This document shows positions 6,677-13,004 of a stretch of DNA of 13,004 nt, one piece after another. Within the stretch, counting starts at the first letter, position 1. Each line of letters opens with the position of its first letter. A program made the translations under genes and the position numbers. This stretch comes from Lactifluus volemus (taxonomy: Eukaryota > Basidiomycota > Agaricomycetes > Russulales > Russulaceae): assembly GCA_022376515.1 (NCBI GenBank), contig WTXI01000590.1, positions 1 through 13,004 of the forward strand, in the 5' to 3' direction. Under the pieces are notes generated by a model. That model saw only the letters and a list, made by a program, of their open reading frames with translations. It was not told the origin of the DNA and ran no database searches.

Positions 6677-9278
6677 CTAAGTGTTGATGACAGCCTCAAT
6701 TGCCATCATGGCCGTTTTTGACACTTGTCTGTGCTGCTTCTGCTTTCGAACAGCCCATGCCGCAGCCCTCCCTGTCAATCCTAACCTGTAAGCACTGATG
6801 AACCTCCATGATCGGTTGATAAAATGGCGCAACACTTCTATAGGGCATGCATCAAGGAACTGCTGGGCAATTCTTTTTGCTTCCTTGAAGTTTTGTTTGG
6901 GGTTCTCGCGGTACCGGTATTTGCACCACCCCCAGTACTGAGGTCACATGTCAGTGTAAATGAGATTGTACAGGGGGAAGAGTCTCGCACCATTTCTATT
7001 GGGTTTAGCTCACAGTGGAACTTTGGGAGAAAGATGCAGTAATGCCCAGCATCCCCAATAAGCTGTTCAAGCATAGATAGCTGGTTGACAAAGTCATCTT
7101 GCTGGCTGAGAAGCCGGGCCATGCAGCAATTGTTGCTTTCGAATGGACAAACAGGGGCACATTTGGCACAAAGCTTGCTCACAGTAAAGCCACGCTCCTC
7201 AAGAACAGTTTTGAGCCCTTTTGGTTGCCCAGAATTGGTTACCATTGTCTGAGGTTGACCACGTAGTGCTGCTACTGGATTTGACTCAGGGATGACAGTA
7301 TCACGTTGCTTGCGCTGCTTTCCCCCATCAGATTTGTTCATGTCAAAGGCCCGAAGAGCATCAGGGGGAAGTGAAGCATGGGCAGATGATTGATCAAATA
7401 CAAAAAGAGCCTGACAATCAGGATGTGTTGTGTCGAAGATCTGGATTGCATGCTTGACTTGACTGAGTAGCTGTCCATTATCCCACCACGGATCACCATT
7501 TGCACCTGGGTAAGTGATCCGGCGGGCATCTTCAATGATGTTGCCATCATTGCCACGCTGCACAAGTCGCCCATCCTCTGAATTGATGAAATCTGACACA
7601 TGGATAAGGCGACCTCTGCCTTTCTTTCGTAATGGTTGCTCCCCATCTCGCAGCCTAAACAAACTAAAATTGAGCCTGAGAAGTAACTGGATGTGCGGAG
7701 TAAACACAAGAGTGATGAGACTGTGACATACCACAGGCTACGAGCCTCATCATTGGTGTGAAAGCAACACTTATCGTGAAATTGAGCAATTACTCGTTTT
7801 TCTCCAGGACCCAAAATAGGCTCAACCCTTGTTAGATTGGGACCTTCGTAATGGGCCATCCGAGCCTCATAGGCAGTTATCTTGGGAAGGAAGGTGTCTT
7901 GCCGGTACTTGACAACGTCCTCCCGCTCGTGCCCATCCATATAAACCCCCTTCCGAACAACTGTTCGTCGCCAACCAAGCTTTAGCAACCATCGCCGTGC
8001 TGTTCTCTCAGAAATAGGTCGCTTTGGTGTGATGTTGAGATCAGGAAATACGATGGTATCCACTGCGTGCTGCAGTGCACGGGGTGTGACTTTGCCTGTT
8101 GGCTGTGTGGAGAGCCAGGCTCGTGTGTGGTTACGAACAGATGGGTCGTGAAGCCAGGACTGAGAATTTTCTGATCCACCACGTTTTTCGATTGGAAGTG
8201 CCTCAAATATTTGATAATGTCGTGCAAGTGCACGGACACGCCGAGCAAACCAGACACTACTCCTCGTGTGCCACTGCTCTGCGATGGCAAGACTTGCTGC
8301 GATGCAACTATAGTTCTTGAGGCGAAGAGTTGCGAAGTTCGTGACAATCATTAGCTGATTGATTTGAGGAAACGACAATGTCTGGCTCTTTGTTTTGAGA
8401 ATGACCTTGATCTGGTCACGGAGGACAGACCAGTTACGGCACACGTCCTTGCTTTGAACCGCTTCCATCAACTCGTCCTCCCACTCCTCTGCCTCCGAAT
8501 CAGCAAGGTCATTCAAGTCCTCCAAAGGCTCCAAGTCATCGTTAATATCAATGTGGCCTTGCTGGTGTGTAGCTTCTGATTCGAGTGCGTCATGATGCCC
8601 ATCTGAGTTTGACCCGGACTCAGATGACACAGAAAGAGCTGATATGGCTCGGGAAAGGGATCGGGTGTGGGGAATGGCTTCGCGAGAGGGTCCTGGCTCA
8701 TCAGATAACACTGGTGGGGCATCTGGGTCCGCTGTGATGGGGCTTAGTGGGGTGAGCGGGCTGGCCATTGGCCGGAAAAACCCAAATGCATCCAGTTTGG
8801 TCTGTGACTTCCACTGCTTTGCATAGCGTTCCTGGGTGCGTTTTGACTTGCTCATCACATCAGGGCCCTTCTGATACTCTTGAGGTCGGGCTATAGGGAC
8901 GAAATTTTGAGTAACAGGCCAGTTAGCCCAGGTGCGTGCATCCACACCTTTTTTGCCCTGTTTCTTTTCTCTCTTTGTCCGCAGCGTCCTTGGAATCCAG
9001 TCTCCATCTGTCTGTTCCTCTTTCATTGCCATTTTCGCCATTGTTTCATGAAGGTCATCGTCATCAAGTTCTTCCCATTCAGACTGCTCCGCTATGTCAG
9101 AGTCCTCAGACTCCCACAACATGTCCTCCCGTGCAAGGTCCGGCTTGAGGCTGTCAAATATGACTGCAAGGTTCGAATCCTCCTCCAGGTCAGTGTCAGG
9201 CTCTGACTGTATGGGTACTGCCTGATTCTGGAGCCCAGATATATTCCTTTGTCGTTTGCGTGGACGTCCTCGGACCAT
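6677..9278 (-). CDS. DDE transposase, IS630/Tc1/mariner-like, three exons
   Basis: This protein would cut and rejoin the ends of its own transposon in the nucleus. Exons are 9278-7732, 7654-6991 and 6937-6677, giving 823 residues. The start is the ATG of MVRGRPRKRQR, an AT-hook-like and nuclear-localisation-like basic motif. Residues about 12-330 are acidic and Ser-rich, probably disordered. A helix-turn-helix-like segment (SERTARRWLLKLGWR) lies near residues 425-440. The catalytic triad is inferred as Asp502 (FHDKCCF), Asp603 (FVFDQSSAH) and Glu736 (CELNPIEMYWGW). Between the last two is a 132-residue segment with a cysteine cluster (Cys678, 681, 685, 692, 693). Splicing is supported by GT...AG sites and by restored motifs SLWLRDGEQPLRKKGRGR and IEMYWGWCKYRYR. 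No stop or frameshift is seen. Lys503 replaces the acidic residue commonly next to the first Asp. Confidence 0.88.
6938..6990 (-). other. Intron 2 of the transposase gene (53 bp)
   Basis: On the minus strand it starts GTGCGAGA and ends GACCTCAG. It falls in phase 0 exactly after the ATG of NPIEM and joins to TACTGGGGG (YWG). Reading through instead gives RDSSPCTISF, which breaks the catalytic Glu motif. The length suits a fungal intron. Confidence 0.85.
7655..7731 (-). other. Intron 1 of the transposase gene (77 bp)
   Basis: On the minus strand it starts GTATGTCA and ends TTTGTTTAG. It splits a Trp codon (TG|G), and splicing gives DEARSLWLRDGEQPLRKKG. The donor GTATGT fits the fungal consensus. 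Confidence 0.88.
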
Positions 9279-9586
9279 TACGGAGTTGAGCGGTGACTTC
9301 CGGTGTCAGCTGCCTCACATTTGGAACTCCTTTTCTCTGCTTACATGCTCCCTTTTTTTTTTCAATTTCGCATTTGGATAATCAATGCGCGTGCATTGGT
9401 GATTTTTTCATAATTTTAGTGATTTTTTTCGAGGTCCCGCCAATTTTTTCAGCACCCCAATGACCAAACTTGTAATTACAAGTAATCGGCTCGTACAATT
9501 CATGTTGTAAGGTCATAGACACACTATATAAACCATTAGAATGACATTTCATGGAGTCGATCATCACAGAAAAATGGGGGACTGAG
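9279..9586. other. Right subterminal region, presumed transposase promoter
   Basis: This 308-bp noncoding AT-rich segment lies between the transposase start codon and the right TIR. On the minus strand TTTATATAGTG at 9523-9533 is a possible TATA box, about 245 bases upstream of the ATG. No other motif was recognised; the ORF crossing it on the minus strand has no recognisable domain. Confidence 0.4.
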
Positions 9587-9614
9587 GTTTGATGTCTTTG
9601 GCTGTCCGAAACTG
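9587..9614. repeat. Right 28-bp terminal inverted repeat
   Basis: The partner of 6492-6519, with 27 of 28 positions matching after reverse complementing. It ends CCGAAACTG directly before the TA at 9615-9616. Confidence 0.93.
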
Positions 9615-9616
9615 TA

Positions 9617-10095
9617 GTACCATGGTTCGGTCTACCACGACGAATCATATCAGATAGGGATCCACACTTCACCTCCAACTTCTCTCGTGCCATCTGTAAA
9701 GATACAGGAATTCAACAGAACCTATCCACGGCATTCCACCCACGAACCGATGGACAAACAGAACGGATGAACGCATGGGTTGAACAATACTTACGACCAT
9801 GGACCAGCAATCACCCCAACGACTGGGCCCGATTACTCCCCATGGCAGAATTCGCTCACAACTCATGGAAACACGACGTAGCTCGAAAATCACCTCACGA
9901 ACTCCTCATGGGAACACACCCCCAAATCAACATTCAACTGATTGAAGAAAACATTCCAGCAGCGATCGATTGACTTCAGGAACTTGCGGAAGCCAGACAG
10001 TTAGCCCAAGAATGACTCCAGATGATACAAAAGGCTAAAGACGATAAGATGCTGCGAAACCCACGAGGAAAGAAGACGGAGAAACTCAAGAAGGG
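9617..10095 (+). pseudogene. pol: pol part 3: integrase catalytic core and C-terminus, truncated
   Basis: Reading resumes at the Val codon after the TA duplication, with PWFGLPRRIISDRDPHF (second catalytic Asp, codon 9653-9655) and HPRTDGQTERMNAWVEQYLR (catalytic Glu, codon 9761-9763). The conserved EFAHNSWKHDVARKSPHELL segment follows. TGA stops at 9971 and 10013 stand where Arg would be expected (AAID*LQEL and AQE*LQMI), again consistent with CGA to TGA. The frame reaches EKLKKG near 10095 and then leaves recognisable pol sequence. The end of integrase, any chromodomain and the 3' LTR are absent. Confidence 0.9.
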
Positions 10096-10151
10096 TGTTA
10101 CGGTTTGGCACGTGACCTGCTTATGTATTGACCTCATATGACTGTGGGCAT
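10096..10151 (+). other. LTR-start-like fragment at the end of the gypsy element
   Basis: TGTTACGGTTTGGCACGTG resembles the start of the solo LTR at 10225 (TGTTATGGACTGACACGTG), 16 of the aligned 19 bases being alike. It may be the first ~50 bases of a related LTR inserted in pol and then truncated. The first codons can also be read as a continuation of pol (GVTVW), so the boundary is ambiguous. Subtelomeric repeat begins near 10152. Confidence 0.4.
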
Positions 10152-10224
10152 CTATACTTATCACTAGAGACGTGGACGCTTGGGTGTCACTAGAGACCTG
10201 GGTGTCATCTAGACCCTGGGGTGT
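10152..10224. repeat. Subtelomeric repeat, block 1a
   Basis: Starting at CTATACTTATC and including CTAGAG, ACCTGGGTGTCA and CCTGGGGTGT, it aligns to 11972-12035. The alignment continues after the solo LTR at 10836 (GACTTGGGT), showing that block 1 was one unit before the LTR entered. Confidence 0.75.
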
Positions 10225-10830
10225 TGTTATGGACTGACACGTGCTTGCTGACTCATACTGTACATTTTTCGAACTGTTGACTCATTTCTGCTGACTTTCT
10301 TGCTTATGTGAATGGACTGCCGATCGCTTTGTTTCAGATCGCCTACTTACTTTTTCTCATGACACAGCCTCGCAGCACTGTACAGCCGCAAGTAACAGCC
10401 ACATGCACAGGATGACTCGCTGATTCCTGAAACATGTTTCAAACCCTGAAAGCTGTACAAAGGTCACAGCCCCTATGGCTGTGTACATAGCCGCGTCTTC
10501 TTATATATAAACCCTGTACTTTCTGCCCTAGAGACCTTAAGTCTCAGTTTTGTTTCGCAATCCAAGTCCTTCTATCTATTAGAACCTTGTCTTGCCTAGA
10601 AGCATCAGACCTGAGAGAAACCTCTTGACATCACGCTCTTCGACTTCTTGACACTTTGGTCTCACCCTGAGCCCAAAGCCCTTGACCTCTGAAACGCTCT
10701 TGACTTAGTCGTTTACTAAGTCTCGTCTCTATCGAACCTTTGATCTTGACTTGCACGTCTTGCAAGTCTAGCTCTTGACTTCACGAACGATCGTACACTT
10801 CGTACAAAGGTCCTACTTGGAACCTTAACA
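10225..10830 (+). mobile_element. Solo LTR of 606 bp in the subtelomere
   Basis: The ends are TGTTATGG and CCTTAACA, with GGTGT duplicated on both sides (10220-10224 and 10831-10835). Inside are two TGACTCA motifs near the start, a TATA box at 10502-10510, and pyrimidine-rich sequence with repeated CTTGAC motifs in the likely transcribed part. Removing it rejoins CCTGGGGTGTGACTTGGG, which is present uninterrupted at about 12026. No coding sequence is present. It is a different family from the LTRs at 173 and 3899. Confidence 0.88.
10502..10510 (+). promoter_or_regulatory. TATA box of the 606-bp solo LTR
   Basis: TATATATAA is followed by ACCCTGTAC. It lies about 277 bases into the LTR, and transcription is predicted to begin near 10535, close to the GAGACCTTAAGTCTC inverted motif. 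Confidence 0.6.
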
Positions 10831-11102
10831 GGTGTGACTTGGGTTTAGGGTTACTGGGCGTCACTCATGACTTGGGAGGTGATGTCGAGATGACCAAGTG
10901 TGACTTGTGACTGGATGTCACTCAGGTGTCGACACTAAGGGTTTAGGGTTTATCTTGTTTCGTAGAACACCTTAGGGTTACTGGGTATCACCCAAGTGTC
11001 TACCGATGCCTGGGCGTCAACACCTTAAGGGTTTAGGGTTTATCTTATCTTATCTTATCTTATCTTATCTTAACTATATGATCCGCCCACCCCCTGGGGG
11101 AG
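10831..11102. repeat. Subtelomeric repeat, block 1b, with interstitial telomere motifs
   Basis: This begins with the second GGTGT duplication. It is rich in TGACTTGGG, GTGTCACTCA-type motifs and GGGTTTAGGGTT segments in the same orientation as the terminal telomere (about 10847, 10938, 11028). The composite GGGTTTAGGGTTTATCTT occurs twice here and again at about 12150. No gene is seen. Confidence 0.75.
11040..11069. repeat. (TTATC)6 microsatellite
   Basis: Six perfect TTATC units directly follow GGGTTTAGGGT, then a partial TTA. The same junction with four units is at 12161-12180. Confidence 0.9.
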
Positions 11103-11940
11103 GTGTGAAATGGGCCAAAAACAGGGTGAAATGGAGTAGGTTTCAGGTGACATAGGATGAAATAAGGTGAAATGGAGTAAAATAAGGTAAAATGGAGCGA
11201 AATGAAGTGAAATGGGGTAAAATAAAATAAAATGAGATGAAATAAGGTGAAATGAAGTGAAATGGGGTGAAATAAGGTGAAATGAGATGAAATGAAGTGA
11301 AATGGGTTGAAATGGGTTGAAATAAAGTGAAATAAGGTAAAATACAGTGAAATGAGATGAAATAAGGTGAAATGGAGTGAAATAAGGTAAAATAACATGA
11401 AATAAGCATGAAATGGAGTGAAATAAGATAAAATAGTGTAAAATAAGGTAAAATAAGATGAAATAAAGTGAAATAGAGTAAAATAGAGTAAAATAAGGTG
11501 AAATAAAGTAAAATAAAGTGAAATGAGGTGAAATGGAGCGAAATAAGGTGAAATAGTGTGAAATGAGATGAAATAAAGTGAAATAGTGCGAAATGAGATG
11601 AAATGGAGTGAAATGAGGTGAAATAGCATGAAATAAGTGTGAAATGGGGTTTAATGAGGGTTTATAGAGTGAAATGAGGTAAAATAGAGAGAAACAGTGT
11701 AAAATAAGATGAAACAAGATGAAATAGTGTGAAATAAGCATGAAATGAAGTGAAATGGGGTAAAATGGGGTAAAATAAGATGAAATAAGAAAACTTTGTG
11801 TAAAATGAGGTGAAATAGAGTAAAATAAGGTAAAAGAAAGTAAAATGTGATGAAATAAAGCAAAATAAAGCAAAATAAGGTAAAATAAGATGAAATTTGA
11901 TGAAATTTAGTAAAATAAGAAAGTGTGAAATAAAGTAATA
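11103..11940. repeat. Satellite with a 10-bp period, purine/T only on the plus strand
   Basis: About 83 units fit AAATRRRRTR, for example AAATAAGGTG and AAATGGAGTG. Spacing is exactly 10 bases over long runs (from 11161), with occasional 11-base units. The plus strand has almost no C. Long minus-strand ORFs (267, 189 and 118 residues, in overlapping frames) are a by-product, because the plus strand almost lacks TTA, CTA and TCA. AAA/AAAA tracts repeated near the helical pitch predict curved DNA. It lies between the two subtelomeric repeat blocks. Confidence 0.92.
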
Positions 11941-12002
11941 AGGTTAATACAATAGCTCTGGCAGAAATGAGACTATACTTATCGCTAGAGTACATGGGTG
12001 TG

Positions 12003-12276
12003 GACACCTGGGTGTCACCTCAGACCTGGGGTGTGACTTGGGTGTGGACACCAAGGGTTTGCCTTAGGGTTACTTCGGATGACTTGTCGCTCAGGAGGTG
12101 AGGTTGAGGTGACTGAGTGTCACTCGGGTTTAGGGTTACTGGGCCTCGCGGGTTTAGGGTTTATCTTATCTTATCTTATCACTCGAGACACCACGACACC
12201 CAGGTGTCAACGCCTTAAGGGTTTCTCAAGGCATCACAACACTTAGGCATTCAGTGACACCTGACACCCAGGTGTC
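12003..12276. repeat. Three copies of a 14-bp near-palindrome GACACC-NN-GGTGTC
   Basis: GACACCTGGGTGTC lies at 12003-12016, and GACACCCAGGTGTC at 12195-12208 and 12263-12276. The 6-bp arms are perfect in each, with a 2-base centre of TG or CA. Related single arms recur in block 1. It could be a binding site for a dimeric subtelomere protein; that is inferred only. Confidence 0.6.
12161..12180. repeat. (TTATC)4 microsatellite
   Basis: Four perfect units after GGGTTTAGGGT, the same junction as at 11040. Confidence 0.9.
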
Positions 12277-12322
12277 CTCAGGTAATTCTTAGCCATTTGC
12301 TGAAATGGGAGGAAAGAAGGAC

Positions 12323-12590
12323 TTTCTCTGGGGCGGAGCCCCATGGGTGGTCTACTGAACTTGTTTTAGCAACTGTCTCTGGGACGGAGTCCCATGGGTG
12401 GCCTACTGAGTTTGTTTTTAACAACTGTCTCTGGGGCGGAGCCCCACTGGGGGGGGTGGTCTATTTTTTTTTTAAAAACTGTCTCTGGGGCGGAGCCCCA
12501 TTGGGGGGGGGGTGGCCTACTAAATCTGTTTTAACAACTGTCTTTGGGACGGAGTCCCACTGGGGAGGTTGGTCTACTGAGTAGTTGGAA
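12323..12590. repeat. Five tandem units with a GGGRC-GGA-GYCCC hairpin
   Basis: Units of 51-59 bp share CAACTGTCTCTGGG, a hairpin and a GGTGGYCTACT segment. Hairpins lie at 12330-12342, 12381-12393, 12433-12445, 12487-12499 and 12546-12558. Units 1, 3 and 4 have GGGGC/GCCCC stems; units 2 and 5 have GGGAC/GTCCC, so both sides of the stem changed together. The spacer after the hairpin varies in a G run (3 to 9 G). A 95-residue ORF across it is repeat translation with no domain. Confidence 0.88.
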
Positions 12591-12711
12591 CCCTAACCTT
12601 AGATTGTGGTTTGTAAATGGGTTGTGATTTAGCCTAAACCCTAACCCTAGCCTATGATCTGTAAATGGGGGTGGTTTAGAGGAGATAAAAAGAAAAATAT
12701 TATATAATAAA
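12591..12711. other. Spacer with telomere motifs in inverted orientation
   Basis: CCTAAACCCTAACCCTAG at 12633-12650 and CCCTAA at 12591 are C-strand telomere-like motifs, opposite to the terminal tract. TGTAAATGGG occurs twice (about 12612 and 12660). The right part is AT-rich (AAAAATATTATATAATAAA). No gene is seen. Confidence 0.6.
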
Positions 12712-12840
12712 GAGCCAAGATCCTGGAAGATGGCTAGACAAGACCCAGGTACTTGGCTGAGCCCAAACCCAGGAAGATGGTGAGATCTAAACCCAGATGA
12801 TTGGCTGAGCCAGAGCCCAGGAAAGATAGATGGACCAAAT
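12712..12840. repeat. Degenerate ~47-bp tandem repeat next to the telomere
   Basis: Two and a half to three imperfect units share CCAGGAAGATGG, AACCCAG and TTGGCTGAGCC. CCTGGAAGATGG is at 12722, CCCAGGAAGATGG at 12768 and CCCAGGAAAGATAGATGG at about 12816. Confidence 0.7.
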
Positions 12841-12841
12841 A

Positions 12842-12868
12842 CCCGGGCCCCAGCCCGGGCCCGGCCCA
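12842..12868. repeat. GC-only palindromic block
   Basis: This stretch contains only G and C except one A. CCCGGGCCC occurs at its start and GCCCGGGC in the middle, giving overlapping self-complementary segments. It lies 18 bases before the first telomere unit. Confidence 0.7.
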
Positions 12869-12886
12869 GGTGGATGGTAGGTTCGG

Positions 12887-13004
12887 TTTAGGGTTTAGGG
12901 TTTAGGGTTTAGGGTTTAGGGTTTAGGGTTTAGGGTTTAGGGTTTAGGGTTTAGGGTTTAGGGTTTAGGGTTTAGGGTTTAGGGTTTAGGGTTTAGGTTT
13001 AGGG
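12887..13004. repeat. Telomere, 17 TTTAGGG units
   Basis: The 118 bp consist of TTTAGGG units with one 6-base unit (TTTAGG) next to last: 16 units of 7 plus one of 6. The G-rich strand runs 5'->3' toward the window edge, as expected for a right chromosome end. TTTAGGG is the Arabidopsis-type repeat, whereas TTAGGG is usual in fungi. Confidence 0.95.

Larger units (their letters stand above)
6492..9614 (-). mobile_element. DNA transposon with TA duplication and 28-bp TIRs, 3123 bp
   Basis: The element has 28-bp terminal inverted repeats starting CAGTTTCGG (one mismatch), a TA target duplication, and a single spliced transposase gene on the minus strand. CAGT ends, TA insertion and a D-D-E protein ending in an LNPIE motif together point to the IS630/Tc1/mariner superfamily. 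The transposase is much longer than usual (823 residues against roughly 350) and its D2-E spacing is 132 residues, so it would be a divergent lineage. The intact reading frame contrasts with the mutated host element, so this insertion is probably younger. I did not identify a named family. Confidence 0.9.
173..10095 (+). mobile_element. Degenerate Ty3/gypsy LTR retrotransposon, multiply interrupted and 3' truncated
   Basis: The order 5' LTR, gag with CCHC knuckle, aspartic protease (DTGA), reverse transcriptase (YMDD), RNase H, HHCC zinc region and DDE integrase is the Ty3/gypsy order. Removing the inserts 3899-5656 and 6492-9616, each together with one target-duplication copy, restores collinear reading of pol. 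Six TGA stops, a protease frameshift and loss of a reverse transcriptase Asp show it is inactive. The 3' end of pol, any chromodomain and the 3' LTR are missing: homology stops near 10095, where LTR-like and then subtelomeric DNA begins. The exact left and right limits are inferred. Confidence 0.93.
11941..12296. repeat. Subtelomeric repeat, block 2
   Basis: From about 11972 it aligns to block 1: CTATACTTATCGCTAGAG, ACCTGGGTGTCACC, CCTGGGGTGTGACTTGGG, GGGTTTAGGGTTACTGGGC and GGGTTTAGGGTTTATCTTATC. It is shorter than block 1 and diverged. No gene is seen. Confidence 0.75.

Noticed and set aside
6838..7734. A 298-residue ORF on the minus strand taken as a separate gene
   Set aside because: It is exon 2 of the transposase read back into intron 1 and on through intron 2. 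The spliced model joins it in frame with exon 1 and with an exon 3 that restores the YWGW motif.
8880..9206. Plus-strand ORFs opposite transposase exon 1 (up to 108 residues)
   Set aside because: They are antisense shadows of the long minus-strand coding exon, with no recognisable domain.
6492..9614. Assignment of the transposon to the KDZ superfamily common in mushrooms
   Set aside because: KDZ elements make longer target duplications and carry different catalytic motifs. TA duplication, CAGT ends and the LNPIE motif fit IS630/Tc1/mariner better.
10096..10138. Continuation of integrase through GVTVWHVTCLCIDLI to a stop
   Set aside because: Only the first few residues could fit pol; the sequence looks more like an LTR start related to 10225. 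Left as ambiguous rather than called coding.
11060..12007. Overlapping minus-strand ORFs of up to 267 residues, rich in Phe, Ser, His, Leu and Tyr
   Set aside because: They come from the 10-bp satellite. The plus strand nearly lacks TTA, CTA and TCA, so all minus frames stay open. No start context, domain or codon bias supports them.
12297..12584. A 95-residue ORF and a possible CRISPR-like array of hairpin repeats
   Set aside because: The unit is 51-59 bp with whole-unit similarity rather than repeats separated by unique spacers, the host is eukaryotic, and the ORF is only translated repeat.

Overview
This window is a chromosome end from a fungus, most likely a basidiomycete of the Agaricomycetes. 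The taxonomic call rests on the gag-pol style of the Ty3/gypsy element, a spliced DDE transposase with short fungal introns (77 and 53 bp), and my memory of similar proteins in mushroom-forming fungi; none of this was searched. The right edge (12887-13004) is a telomere tract of TTTAGGG units, so the whole window is subtelomeric. I see no host housekeeping gene, no tRNA or rRNA and no CRISPR array.

Positions 1-10095 hold one old Ty3/gypsy retrotransposon, plus strand, into which other elements have inserted. Its 5' LTR (173-650) is followed by gag (692-2329), protease and reverse transcriptase (2317-3898), RNase H and the integrase N-terminus (5652-6491) and the rest of integrase (9617-10095). 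It is dead. Six in-frame TGA stops stand where an arginine CGA codon is likely, one base is missing in the protease region, and a catalytic Asp of reverse transcriptase is Asn. Two control signals remain readable: an 11-nt match between the predicted mRNA 5' end and the primer-binding site (Tf1-type self-priming), and a -1 frameshift site with a 9-bp hairpin at the gag/pol overlap.

Two nested insertions break pol. The first (3899-5651) is a solo LTR of an unrelated 874-bp family in minus orientation, itself interrupted by a second solo LTR of the same family in plus orientation (4639-5512). Each has its own 5-bp target duplication, and both LTRs come out at exactly 874 bp. The second insertion (6492-9614) is a 3123-bp DNA transposon with 28-bp terminal inverted repeats and a TA duplication, carrying an apparently intact three-exon, 823-residue transposase on the minus strand. 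Positions 1-109 are the end of a third copy of the 874-bp LTR.

Positions 10096-13004 are subtelomeric: a probable LTR fragment, two blocks of a shared subtelomeric repeat (one split by a 606-bp solo LTR with a GGTGT duplication), (TTATC)n microsatellites beside interstitial TTTAGGG, an 838-bp satellite with a 10-bp period and almost no C on the plus strand, five tandem units each carrying a small hairpin with compensatory base changes, a GC-rich palindromic block, and the telomere.
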